The position numbers and the translations under genes were made by a program. From NCBI GenBank assembly GCA_020724685.1, contig DYGP01000017.1:1-10912 (forward strand): DNA of 10,912 bases, read 5' to 3'. The first letter of the stretch is position 1. Each line of letters opens with the position of its first letter. A model generated the notes under the pieces. That model saw only the letters and a program-made list of their open reading frames with translations. It ran no database searches and was not told the DNA's origin. This DNA is from Candidatus Paceibacter sp. GTDB lineage: Bacteria; Patescibacteriota; Minisyncoccia; UBA6257; GWB1-50-10. This document shows positions 1-6,580 of the stretch, piece by piece.

Positions 1-1656
1 GTCGCGCTCATCATATCCTTCCTTGTCGCGATGAACCGACCGCTCAACCTGAACCTCTCGTTCCTGAGGCGGGGGGAGGACGATCAAGAGGAAGAGATTG
101 AGGAAAGACCCTCACTCGTCACGATCCCCGAACCTCCGGTCGAACCGAAGAGAGGCGGCGAAAAACACAAAGAGGAGAAGACGTCTCACGGCGAAAAGAC
201 GGAGCTCAAACAGACGTCTTCCGACGATGACGGAATCATGCCGGAACCGAAGACAAAACCCATCAAGAATTATGTCGTTCCTCCGCTTTCCCTTCTCTCC
301 TCCATTATTGAAAAACCGACCATTGGAGATCTTCAGGCGAACGCGAATGTCATCAAGCGGACGCTCGAAAGTTTCGGAATATCCGTTGAGATGGGGGAGA
401 TAAACGTGGGACCGACGGTGACGCGATACACCCTGAAACCGGCCGAAGGAGTCCGCCTCTCAAGAATCACCGCGCTCGGGCAGGATCTTGCGCTTGCGCT
501 CGCCGCACATCCCATCAGAATCGAGGCTCCGATTCCCGGAAAATCGCTTGTCGGAATAGAGGTTCCGAACAGGGCCGCCGCGACCGTCCGGCTCGGGAGC
601 ATTCTTCTGTATCCGGAATTTCAAAAGGCGGGCCCGCTTACGTTCGGTCTCGGAAGAAATGTAAGCGGAGAGCCGGTGTTTCAGGATATCGGAAAGATGC
701 CCCACCTTCTCGTTGCCGGAGCGACCGGGAGCGGAAAATCCATCACGCTTCATTCCGTGCTCATCTCGCTCCTCTTTAAAAACTCCCCCGAAATGCTCCA
801 ATTCATCATGGTCGATCCGAAACGGGTCGAGCTTTCCGTGTACGGAGGAATTCCGCACCTCCTTGCGCCGGTCATCACCGAAAACAAGAAGGCGCTCGGG
901 GCGCTCAAATGGGCGATCCAGGAAATGGACCGGCGATATCAACTTCTCCTCGATTCGGGATGCCGCGACATAAAAAGCTACCATAAAAACAACGGTGATC
1001 TTCCGTACATTATCATCGTTATCGACGAACTTGCCGATCTTATGGCCTCGTACGGCAGGGAAGTCGAGGGAGCGATCATACGCCTCGCGCAAATGGCGCG
1101 CGCAACCGGCATTCACCTCATTGTTTCGACCCAGCGTCCATCGGTCGAGGTCATCACCGGACTCATCAAAGCAAACATCACAACCCGCATCGCGCTTCAG
1201 GTCGCGAGTCAGGTTGATTCAAGAACGATTCTCGACACCGCCGGAGCGGAAAAGCTTCTCGGCAGGGGCGATCTTCTCTTCATATCCGCGGAGCTTTCAA
1301 AACCGAAGCGGGTACAGGGAGCGTTCATCACCGAGGAGGAGATCAAGAAGGTCGTCGAATTCATAAAGAAGAACAATCCCACGCTTTCCTCGGGACATTT
1401 GAACACCACTTCTCTCGAGGAAGCGAACGACAGGCCTTCCCTTGATTTCGACGCGATCGAAGAGAGCGGGGACGACGACGAACTCTACGAGGACGCCGTC
1501 GAGGTCGTGCGCGGGGCCGGAAAAGCATCCGCCTCCCTTCTCCAACGAAGACTGAAAGTGGGGTACGCGCGCGCGGCGAGACTTCTCGACATGATGGAGG
1601 AAAGAGGCGTAGTCGGACCGGGAGAGGGTGCGAAACCGAGGGATATCCTCTTATAA
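1..1656 (+). CDS. ftsK: DNA translocase FtsK/SpoIIIE, C-terminal part (5' end outside window)
   Basis: FtsK is a septal, membrane-anchored ATPase that pumps double-stranded DNA to clear the chromosome termini at division. The frame is open from base 1. The first ten codons (VALIISFLVA) precede the Met at 31 and look like the end of the last N-terminal membrane helix, so the start is probably upstream and the Met at 31 internal. A short charged linker follows (about residues 15-75, counted from that Met), then the alpha/beta motor: Walker A GATGSGKS at 718-741 (residues 230-237) and Walker B ending in DELADLM (Asp332-Glu333). The C-terminal ~60 residues match the winged-helix gamma domain that reads polar DNA motifs (KOPS/SRS type). 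The linker is far shorter than the several-hundred-residue linker of E. coli FtsK. The TAA stop lies inside a TATAAT hexamer. Family call is very secure; only the N-terminus is missing. Confidence 0.96.
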   Translation, partial: VALIISFLVAMNRPLNLNLSFLRRGEDDQEEEIEERPSLVTIPEPPVEPKRGGEKHKEEKTSHGEKTELKQTSSDDDGIMPEPKTKPIKNYVVPPLSLLSSIIEKPTIGDLQANANVIKRTLESFGISVEMGEINVGPTVTRYTLKPAEGVRLSRITALGQDLALALAAHPIRIEAPIPGKSLVGIEVPNRAAATVRLGSILLYPEFQKAGPLTFGLGRNVSGEPVFQDIGKMPHLLVAGATGSGKSITLHSVLISLLFKNSPEMLQFIMVDPKRVELSVYGGIPHLLAPVITENKKALGALKWAIQEMDRRYQLLLDSGCRDIKSYHKNNGDLPYIIIVIDELADLMASYGREVEGAIIRLAQMARATGIHLIVSTQRPSVEVITGLIKANITTRIALQVASQVDSRTILDTAGAEKLLGRGDLLFISAELSKPKRVQGAFITEEEIKKVVEFIKKNNPTLSSGHLNTTSLEEANDRPSLDFDAIEESGDDDELYEDAVEVVRGAGKASASLLQRRLKVGYARAARLLDMMEERGVVGPGEGAKPRDILL

Positions 1657-1685
1657 TTGACGTTTTTTCTCCCGCATGATACCAT
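1657..1685 (+). promoter_or_regulatory. Promoter-like site immediately after ftsK
   Basis: TTGACG (1657-1662, 5/6 to consensus) is followed after exactly 17 bp by TACCAT (1680-1685, 4/6). It begins on the base after the ftsK stop codon. Initiation would fall near 1692, and no plausible ORF starts there, so the product would be a short RNA ending at the terminator near 1798, or a read-through leader for the next gene. No experimental support. Confidence 0.4.
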
Positions 1686-1691
1686 CTGTTC

Positions 1692-1800
1692 AGTTTTTTT
1701 AACGCTCAAGACGATAATAGTTTCGCCGGAAAAACCGGCATAATCCGACCCCAAAACGGTAGCCCGCTTTTTCGTTCTTTCGAATGCGGGCTATTTTTAT
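1692..1800 (+). ncRNA. Candidate ~105-nt small RNA (speculative)
   Basis: The 195-base gap between ftsK and the rodZ-like gene contains a -35/-10 pair at 1657-1685, a 5-bp hairpin (GCCGG, A5 loop, CCGGC at 1725-1739) and a strong intrinsic terminator at 1760-1798. Together these could define an independently transcribed RNA of about 105 nt. No known RNA family is recognised. It may equally be an ordinary 3' trailer of ftsK. Confidence 0.2.
1760..1798 (+). terminator. Intrinsic terminator downstream of ftsK
   Basis: An 8-bp perfect stem (TAGCCCGC 1760-1767 with GCGGGCTA 1786-1793) is followed directly by TTTTT (1794-1798). The 18-nt loop can form a further TTCG/CGAA pairing. It ends ftsK transcription (or the putative RNA above) before the rodZ-like gene, which has its own promoter at 1813-1842. 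Confidence 0.85.
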
Positions 1801-1812
1801 ACGCCGGAAGAC

Positions 1813-1842
1813 TTGTTTCCGGGAAAGGAAACGGGATATAGT
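1813..1842 (+). promoter_or_regulatory. Promoter of the rodZ-like gene, predicts a leaderless mRNA
   Basis: -35 TTGTTT (1813-1818), 18-bp spacer, -10 TATAGT (1837-1842, 5/6). The -10 ends 9 nt before the ATG at 1852, so initiation would fall at or within a few bases of the start codon. There is no Shine-Dalgarno-like purine run before this ATG. Confidence 0.6.
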
Positions 1843-1851
1843 ATTGGTGAC

Positions 1852-2592
1852 ATGACCGAAGAGAACGAGAAAAGCATTTCGGAGATCCTCCTCTCCGCGA
1901 TGAAATCAAAAAACATGACCGTCGAAAAACTCGCCCAGGCGACGGGCGTCTCCGACAGGTTTCTCGAGCTCATTCTCGAAGAACGGTTCGAAAAACTTCC
2001 CTCATCCCCCTATCTCCACGGATACATCATAAAAATATCCGAGACGCTCGGACTTGAAGGGGAGAGAATTTGGAATGATTTTTTTAAACACGCAGGCGGA
2101 GTGAAAAAATCAGGCGCGCGCGACGCAATCCCCGGAAACAGGTTCGCCGCGCGGCGGATAAACAGGAAAATCATCGCATTCGCGGCGATCGGAGGCATCG
2201 TTCTCATATATGCCGTTTTTCAGGTATTCTCCTTCTTCAAAAATCCGGAGCTCTCTCTGGAGGGCATCAATGACGGCATGGTCGTTTCCACGTCAACGCT
2301 TCACATAAAGGGATCCATCGATCCCAGAAACGGAATCATCCTGAACGGAGAACAGCTCTATCCGGACGAAAACGGGGCGTTTGAGAAAGAGATGCAGCTC
2401 TCTCCCGGATTCAATACCCTGAAATTCACCATAAAAAAATTTCTTGGAAGCGAATACGACATCGAAAAACGGGTGTTTTTCGAAACATCAACGACCTCCC
2501 GTGACCGAAACACAGATCGGACGGACGCATACCTTCCGCTGACGGAAGGGGGGGGCGGAGAAAATAGCGAACCGGCACAGGAAGAACTATAA
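1852..2592 (+). CDS. RodZ-like membrane protein with helix-turn-helix
   Basis: A 246-aa bitopic membrane protein. Residues 8-80 form a RodZ-type HTH (HTH_25 family), which in RodZ contacts MreB rather than DNA. Residues ~85-107 are basic, residues 106-129 are one membrane helix, residues ~133-211 resemble an Ig-like fold of the glucodextranase-B type ('HIKGSIDP', 'ILNGEQLYPDENGAFEKE'), and the tail is low-complexity, Gly- and Glu-rich. Orientation should be N-in, C-out. I chose ATG 1852 over an in-frame TTG at 1813 because the TTG is the presumed -35 box and the residues between are unlike the family. The gene ends 10 bp before recA, and its stop lies in the recA -10 box. Family knowledge points to cell-shape control with MreB; no MreB gene is in the window, so a regulatory or envelope-sensing role is also possible. 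Confidence 0.8.
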   Translation: MTEENEKSISEILLSAMKSKNMTVEKLAQATGVSDRFLELILEERFEKLPSSPYLHGYIIKISETLGLEGERIWNDFFKHAGGVKKSGARDAIPGNRFAARRINRKIIAFAAIGGIVLIYAVFQVFSFFKNPELSLEGINDGMVVSTSTLHIKGSIDPRNGIILNGEQLYPDENGAFEKEMQLSPGFNTLKFTIKKFLGSEYDIEKRVFFETSTTSRDRNTDRTDAYLPLTEGGGGENSEPAQEEL

Positions 2593-2593
2593 T
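2588..2593 (+). promoter_or_regulatory. Perfect -10 box of recA, overlaps rodZ-like stop codon
   Basis: TATAAT (6/6) contains the TAA stop of the rodZ-like gene (2590-2592) and ends 9 nt before the recA ATG. The -35 region at 17-bp spacing (TAGCGA, 2565-2570) is poor. No Shine-Dalgarno is present, so recA is probably made from a leaderless mRNA as well as by read-through. I see no SOS/LexA-type operator here. Confidence 0.55.
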
Positions 2594-2602
2594 TACCTCA
2601 CT

Positions 2603-3652
2603 ATGACTTTAAAAAAGAAAGTGGTAAAAGAAGAAAAAAAGGATTCAGTGGACGACATCGATTCCCTCATGGAATCCCTTCAGTCGCGATTCGGGGAGGG
2701 GGCAATTATGAAACTCGGAGATCGGCTCCGCACGAAAGTTGAAACGATTCCGTCCGGATCTTTTTCTCTTGACATCGCCCTCGGAGGAGGGCTTCCGAAG
2801 GGCCGCATTATCGAAATATACGGACCGGAAAGCTCCGGGAAAACGACGCTCGCACTCCATGCGGTCGCGGAAATGCAAAAGCGCGGGGGAAAAGCCGCCT
2901 TCATTGACGCTGAACACGCGCTTGATCCTGAATACGCCGCGAAAATCGGGGTTAAGGTGAAAGATCTCGTCATCTCGCAACCGGACAACGGCGAAGAAGC
3001 GCTCAACATTCTCGAAACGCTTGTCAGGTCCGGAATTATCAATATTATCGTCGTTGATTCCGTCGCGGCGCTCACGCCCCGCGCCGAAATCGAGGGAGAA
3101 ATGGGCGCGTCGCACGTGGGACTCCAGGCACGTCTCCTTTCCCAGGCGCTCCGCAAACTCACCGCGATCGCCGCGAAGACGGGGACGATTATCATATTTA
3201 TCAATCAGCTCCGAATGAAAATCGGTATCATGTTCGGAAATCCGGAAACGACGCCGGGCGGCATGGCGCTTAAGTTCTACGCTTCGGTCCGCATCGACGT
3301 GCGCCGCATTGCGCAGGTGAAAAAAGGCGAAGAGGTCATCGGAAACCGCACGAAAGCGAAAGTGGTGAAAAACAAAGTGGCGCCGCCTTTCAAGATCGCC
3401 GAATTCGACATCATGTACGGAGAGGGGGTTTCCTATGTGGCCGACGTGCTCACCACGGCGATCAAATACGGCGTTGTCACGAAATCCGGGGCAAGTTTCT
3501 CGTTCGCTACGCCCTCTGGCACGGAAAAACTCGGAGTCGGGTTCGACAATGTCCGCCTTAAATTGAAAGAGGATAAAAAACTTCTCGAGTCGATCAGAAA
3601 GGAAACGAAATCAGCGTCGGAAAAGAAGGGGATTACAACGGAGTCCGAATAG
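2603..3652 (+). CDS. recA: Recombinase RecA
   Basis: RecA forms a filament on single-stranded DNA and uses ATP to drive homologous pairing and strand exchange; it also activates LexA-type self-cleavage where present. The 349-aa length is typical. Visible motifs: Walker A GPESSGKT (residues 74-81), the MAW region, Walker B IIVVDSVAAL with Asp152, the allosteric Gln202 in FINQ, and DNA-binding loop L2 (MKIGIMFGNPETTPGG). The N-terminus carries a Lys-rich extension of about eight residues relative to E. coli, and the C-terminal tail is short and mixed-charge rather than strongly acidic. ATG 2603 is chosen because the lysine-rich start and helix fit the family and the -10 box sits directly upstream. 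It ends at a hairpin shared with convergent folD. Confidence 0.98.
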   Translation: MTLKKKVVKEEKKDSVDDIDSLMESLQSRFGEGAIMKLGDRLRTKVETIPSGSFSLDIALGGGLPKGRIIEIYGPESSGKTTLALHAVAEMQKRGGKAAFIDAEHALDPEYAAKIGVKVKDLVISQPDNGEEALNILETLVRSGIINIIVVDSVAALTPRAEIEGEMGASHVGLQARLLSQALRKLTAIAAKTGTIIIFINQLRMKIGIMFGNPETTPGGMALKFYASVRIDVRRIAQVKKGEEVIGNRTKAKVVKNKVAPPFKIAEFDIMYGEGVSYVADVLTTAIKYGVVTKSGASFSFATPSGTEKLGVGFDNVRLKLKEDKKLLESIRKETKSASEKKGITTESE

Positions 3653-3666
3653 TATGCAGCATAAAG

Positions 3667-3700
3667 ATCCCGCCAGCCCATGGGCCGGCGGGATTTATTT
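3667..3700 (+). terminator. Terminator between convergent recA and folD
   Basis: Stem ATCCCGCC (3667-3674) pairs with GGCGGGAT (3687-3694); the inner GCC/GGC extends it. It is followed by TTTATTTT on the + strand. On the - strand the downstream run is weak (CTTTAT), so it is mainly a recA terminator but probably also serves folD, whose stop codon at 3695-3697 abuts the stem. Confidence 0.8.
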
Positions 3701-4501
3701 TGCGAGTTGCAGGAAATTTTCGAAAAGTTTCGCCACGAGAACGGGACCGGTTCCTCCCGGCGTCGGCGTGTATGATATTTCCGGGTTCTCCAGAACCGAT
3801 TCCGCGTCGAAGTCTCCGGACACTTTTCCGTCGATCATTCCATATCCGAAATCGATGACGAGCGCTCTCTCTTTCAGCATCCCCGCGGAGACGAGCTTCG
3901 GCACACCCGTCCCGCACACGACAATGTCGGCGCGTTTCAGCACTCCGAGATCGCTCCCTTTGTCCAACGCGTAGATTTCCGCGGCATTCCCCCTGAGCCA
4001 CGTCGAAATCGGTTTCCCAACAAGCGGACCTATTCCCACAACCGCGACAATCGCCTTTTTCAGGTCCGCATTCCGGACGCGTACGATCTCCTCGAAAACG
4101 CCTACCGCGGTCGGGAGAACGGGATTTCGCCCCGCATAGAACGCCCCGAGCGCGCGCTCGCCGAGGACATCAACATCTTTTTCCCGGGGAATGACGTTCA
4201 TTGCATACTGCGCGTTAAGCCCGGAGGGAAGAGGGAGCTGGAGGAGTGCGCCGCCGCACGTCGAATGGTCGACGATTTTCCTTATCTCCGCGCGGAGAAA
4301 ATCGTTCGTCACTTTCTCCTCGGGAAAATGATAGACCCGAAAATCGACGCCGAGCGCTTTCGCGAGTTTTTCTTTTTGGTTGATGAAGCTCTTCGACGAC
4401 GCGTCGTGCCCGACAAAGAACACCGCGAGAAATTTTTTTGTTTTTCTCGTTTTTATCCGTTCGATGATTTTTTCGGCAATCGCCTTTCCGTCGATTTTCA
4501 T
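3695..4501 (-). CDS. folD: FolD: methylene-THF dehydrogenase/cyclohydrolase, divergent
   Basis: FolD oxidises 5,10-methylene-THF and hydrolyses the methenyl intermediate to 10-formyl-THF in the cytosol. The 268-aa protein has the two-domain layout: substrate domain with Lys43, Gln88 (LLQLPLP) and Asp111 (KDVD), then a Rossmann domain (VVGIGPLVGKP, residues 154-164) and the C-terminal TPTPGGTGP signature (residues 245-253). Departures: the active-site Tyr is Phe39, the P-C-T-P motif reads LPTA (129-132), and the usual G-R-S of the cofactor loop reads G-I-G. Loss of that Arg suggests altered NADP preference (inference). I chose the ATG at 4501 rather than 4519 because MKIDGKAIAEKI is the normal family start and a -10 box occupies the extra codons. 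It lies 48 bp after glyA, the pathway partner. Confidence 0.93.
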   Translation of the reverse strand: MKIDGKAIAEKIIERIKTRKTKKFLAVFFVGHDASSKSFINQKEKLAKALGVDFRVYHFPEEKVTNDFLRAEIRKIVDHSTCGGALLQLPLPSGLNAQYAMNVIPREKDVDVLGERALGAFYAGRNPVLPTAVGVFEEIVRVRNADLKKAIVAVVGIGPLVGKPISTWLRGNAAEIYALDKGSDLGVLKRADIVVCGTGVPKLVSAGMLKERALVIDFGYGMIDGKVSGDFDAESVLENPEISYTPTPGGTGPVLVAKLFENFLQLAK

Positions 4502-4510
4502 GTATTCACC

Positions 4511-4516
4511 ATAGTA
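4511..4516 (-). promoter_or_regulatory. -10 box of folD, predicts a leaderless mRNA
   Basis: On the - strand TACTAT (5/6) ends 9 nt before the folD ATG at 4501, inside the 48-bp glyA-folD gap. At 17-bp spacing the -35 is TTCTGT (weak). No Shine-Dalgarno is seen. No terminator lies between glyA and folD, so read-through from glyA is likely too. Confidence 0.5.
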
Positions 4517-4549
4517 CACGCCGCTCCCCGGAAACAGAAGGGGGTTCCC

Positions 4550-5764
4550 TTATCTGAGGGGGTATTTCTCGCAAAGGGCGTCTACCGTTTTTTTCGCATC
4601 GGCGACATCTTTTTTTAAAATCCCCTGCGACACGATGCGGGCGATCGCCTTCATCTCCTTCTCCTTCATGCCCCTCGTCGTCACCGCCGCCGTGCCGATA
4701 CGGATTCCCGAAGGATCGCTCGGTTTCCGCTCGTCAAAAGGAATCATGTTCTTGTTGAGGACCACTCCGATCTTTTCGAGGCGATCGCCTGCGACTCCCC
4801 CCGAAAAACCGCGGCTCATGACATCAACGAGAAAAAGGTGGGAATCCGTTCCTCCGGATACGATCCGCCACCCGAGACGATGAAGTTCTTCGGAGAGCGC
4901 CTGCGCGTTTTTGATCACTTGATTCGCATATCGGGAAAACGACGGAGTCGCGGCTTCGGCGAGCGCGACGGCGACCGCGGCGATCTGATTCATATGAGGA
5001 CCCCCCTGAAGTCCGGGGAACACCGCCTTCCGCACCGCGGGGGTATATTCTTTTTTCGAAAAGATAATCGCCGATCTCGGACCTCTGAGCGTTTTGTGCG
5101 TCGTCGTGGTGACGATGTCGGCATAGGGGAAAGGGGAGGGATATGCCTTTCCGGCAACGAGCCCGGCAAAATGGGACATGTCCACGAAAAGCAACGCCTT
5201 GACCTCATCGGCGATCATTCTCATTTTTTTAAAATCAACGACGCGCGAATACGCGCTTCCTCCGGCGATAATCATATTCGGTCTCTCAATAAGCGCGATG
5301 TGGAGCAGTTCTCCGTAATCAATTTCCTCGCTCAAACGATCGACCCCATACGGAACCTGTTCCCACAACCTTCCCGTCACGCTCACCTTGCTTCCGTGGG
5401 TAAGATGCCCTCCCATACCGAGGGCCATCGCCATGACTTTCGATCCCTCCGGGAGAAGCGCGTGGAGAACCGCGAGATTCGCCGGAGATCCCGAATACGG
5501 CTGGACATTCACATCCCACCTCGAAGACGAGAGAGCGAAGAGTTTTCGGGCGCGCTTCCCCGCCAATTCCTCAAGCGCGTCAACGATTTCATTTCCTGCG
5601 TAATAGCGCGCTTTCGGATACCCTTCCGCATATTTGTTCACAAAAACGCTTCCGAGCGCAGCGGAGACATTTTTTGAAACGTAATTCTCCGAAGCGATGA
5701 GGTTTATCGTCTTTGATTGCCGCCCCCGTTCGGCCTCGATGAGTTTTTTTACTTCCCTGTCCAT
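4550..5764 (-). CDS. glyA: Serine hydroxymethyltransferase (PLP enzyme)
   Basis: GlyA converts serine and THF to glycine and 5,10-methylene-THF, feeding folD just downstream. The 404-aa length is normal for a bacterial SHMT. Motifs: NLIASENYVS near the N-terminus, NKYAEGYP, VQPYSGSPAN (residues 87-96), Asp195 and His198 (VDMSHFAGL) for PLP contact, the PLP lysine Lys224 in TTTTHKTLRGPR, GLQGGPH (251-257) and the carboxylate-binding Arg355 in SGIRIGT. All key residues are present, so the enzyme should be active. Slight oddity: a short insertion-like stretch around residues 79-85 (SSSRWDVN), where many homologues read shorter. The upstream promoter lies just past the terminator of the preceding 32-aa ORF. 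Confidence 0.98.
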   Translation of the reverse strand: MDREVKKLIEAERGRQSKTINLIASENYVSKNVSAALGSVFVNKYAEGYPKARYYAGNEIVDALEELAGKRARKLFALSSSRWDVNVQPYSGSPANLAVLHALLPEGSKVMAMALGMGGHLTHGSKVSVTGRLWEQVPYGVDRLSEEIDYGELLHIALIERPNMIIAGGSAYSRVVDFKKMRMIADEVKALLFVDMSHFAGLVAGKAYPSPFPYADIVTTTTHKTLRGPRSAIIFSKKEYTPAVRKAVFPGLQGGPHMNQIAAVAVALAEAATPSFSRYANQVIKNAQALSEELHRLGWRIVSGGTDSHLFLVDVMSRGFSGGVAGDRLEKIGVVLNKNMIPFDERKPSDPSGIRIGTAAVTTRGMKEKEMKAIARIVSQGILKKDVADAKKTVDALCEKYPLR

Positions 5765-5776
5765 GCGAGTGTGAAA

Positions 5777-5805
5777 ATTATCTCATTCAATGTACCTCAA
5801 AACGG
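5777..5805 (-). promoter_or_regulatory. Probable glyA promoter
   Basis: On the - strand GATAAT (5777-5782, 5/6) ends 12 nt before the glyA ATG. At 17-bp spacing the -35 position reads CCGTTT, a poor match, so the call rests on the -10. The predicted 5' leader is only a few nucleotides and has no Shine-Dalgarno. Confidence 0.45.
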
Positions 5806-5826
5806 AAAAAACCGCCATTGCGGCGG
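5806..5826 (-). terminator. Intrinsic terminator after the 32-aa ORF
   Basis: Read on the - strand: CCGCC, loop GCAAT, GGCGG, then TTTTTT. The U-tract corresponds to AAAAAA at 5806-5811. It separates the small membrane ORF (and the exonuclease upstream) from glyA. Confidence 0.8.
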
Positions 5827-5846
5827 CGCCGGCGTCTTTCCTTTTT

Positions 5847-5945
5847 TTAGAAAAACAAGGGGACGTACGCGAGAACGAGTCCCACAGCGAGAAAGACCAC
5901 GACAATCGCGACGAGTGTTTTATTTTTCTTCGGATTGAATCCCAT
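5847..5945 (-). CDS. 32-aa single-pass membrane ORF, unknown function
   Basis: A 32-residue ORF starting MGFNPKKNKT: a basic N-terminus (Lys7, Lys8 and Lys10 counting from Met... within residues 6-9) followed by an uninterrupted hydrophobic helix of about 20 residues (LVAIVVVFLAVGLVLAYV) and ending PLFF. By the positive-inside rule the N-terminus should be cytoplasmic. Support for it being real: a perfect TATAAT 13 nt upstream of the ATG and an intrinsic terminator right after it, so it occupies its own small unit between the exonuclease and glyA. The frame extends upstream past this ATG, but that part overlaps the exonuclease gene and has no protein-like character. No family recognised. Confidence 0.55.
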   Translation of the reverse strand: MGFNPKKNKTLVAIVVVFLAVGLVLAYVPLFF

Positions 5946-5958
5946 AATTCCCGCAAAT

Positions 5959-5964
5959 ATTATA
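5959..5964 (-). promoter_or_regulatory. -10 box of the 32-aa ORF, overlaps exonuclease stop
   Basis: On the - strand a perfect TATAAT contains the TAA stop of the exonuclease gene (5960-5962) and ends 13 nt before the ATG at 5945. The -35 at 17-bp spacing (GGCGAA) is poor. The arrangement repeats the one at the rodZ-like/recA junction. Confidence 0.4.
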
Positions 5965-6541
5965 ACAGACTCGCCTGCGGATTCGCCTCCGGCTCCTTGT
6001 AAGAGACGATGACGCGCGCCATTTCCGGCGTGTTCCGTTGGGGAATCCAGAGGTATCCGCGCGTTCGGATCAAATCGAAGATGTCCTTCGTTATTTTCAC
6101 GTCCTGCGTGCAATATTCCTTAAGTTTTTTCATCTCCCCGTTCCGATACCAGTCGATCGCATCGAGTCCGTGGCCGGTCTTCCTGATGTTCAAGTTCGCC
6201 TCTCCGAGAAGATCGAGACTGATCCGCCGTCCCCACGAAGTCTCAATCGCCTCGAGAATGTCATAGTGGGGGATTGCGGCAAGATTGAATTTGAAATACT
6301 TGTTCAGAACCGGCACATCGAACCGTTTACTTGAAAAACCGACGATAAGCTTCGCTTTTTGCATCATGTCGCCAAGCGGAGAAAGTTCGTTCTCCTCGAA
6401 ACAGAAATATTTGTCGTGATCGTACGAGTATGCGCATACGACCGAGACCTCGAGTTTGTCGATGTTCTGATCTCCTCCCACGTCGGCGAAAGTGTTTTTC
6501 GTTTCTATGTCGAAAACGATTATATCCGTTGATGTCTGCAT
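5960..6541 (-). CDS. DEDDy 3'-5' exonuclease / RNase H-fold protein
   Basis: A 193-aa RNase H-fold nuclease similar to the exonuclease domain of family B DNA polymerases and YprB-type proteins. It should remove nucleotides from 3' ends of DNA or RNA using two metals. Exo I is DIET (Asp11, Glu13), exo II lies in VGFSSKRFDVPVL (Asp75), and exo III is YCTQD (Tyr143-Asp147), the YX3D form that defines DEDDy. All four acidic ligands are present, so activity is expected. It is a stand-alone domain with no polymerase or helicase attached; substrate (DNA proofreading, repair or RNA processing) cannot be told from sequence. The ATG at 6541 is supported by a promoter with a consensus -35 positioned for a leaderless transcript. 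Confidence 0.85.
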   Translation of the reverse strand: MQTSTDIIVFDIETKNTFADVGGDQNIDKLEVSVVCAYSYDHDKYFCFEENELSPLGDMMQKAKLIVGFSSKRFDVPVLNKYFKFNLAAIPHYDILEAIETSWGRRISLDLLGEANLNIRKTGHGLDAIDWYRNGEMKKLKEYCTQDVKITKDIFDLIRTRGYLWIPQRNTPEMARVIVSYKEPEANPQASLL

Positions 6542-6550
6542 ACGCTCATT

Positions 6551-6579
6551 ACGGTATTATTTTGCGCGACCCATGTCAA
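6551..6579 (-). promoter_or_regulatory. Promoter of the exonuclease gene, perfect -35, leaderless geometry
   Basis: On the - strand TTGACA (6574-6579, 6/6), a 17-bp spacer, and TACCGT (6551-6556, 3/6). The -10 ends 9 nt before the ATG at 6541. There is no Shine-Dalgarno. The strong -35 with ideal spacing supports the otherwise weak -10. Confidence 0.6.
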
Positions 6580-6580
6580 C

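Noticed and set aside
1676..1702. Eight-codon ORF (MIPSVQFF) after ftsK as an attenuator leader peptide
   Set aside because: Predicted transcription starts after its ATG, it has no ribosome binding site, and its codons do not point to an amino-acid pathway.
1813..1851. TTG start for the rodZ-like gene
   Set aside because: The TTG is part of the likely -35 box; the ATG at 1852 has leaderless promoter geometry.
4502..4519. Six-residue N-terminal extension of FolD (MYYGEY)
   Set aside because: The added codons cover the -10 box TACTAT, and FolD proteins typically begin at the MKIDGK position.
4838..5677. Long + strand frame (279 codons) opposite glyA
   Set aside because: It is antisense to a clearly functional glyA, rich in Arg/His/Ile as expected of a shadow frame, and has no domain signature.
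5946..6113. Upstream extension of the 32-aa ORF frame (to 88 aa)
   Set aside because: It overlaps the exonuclease gene on the same strand in another frame and has no protein-like pattern.
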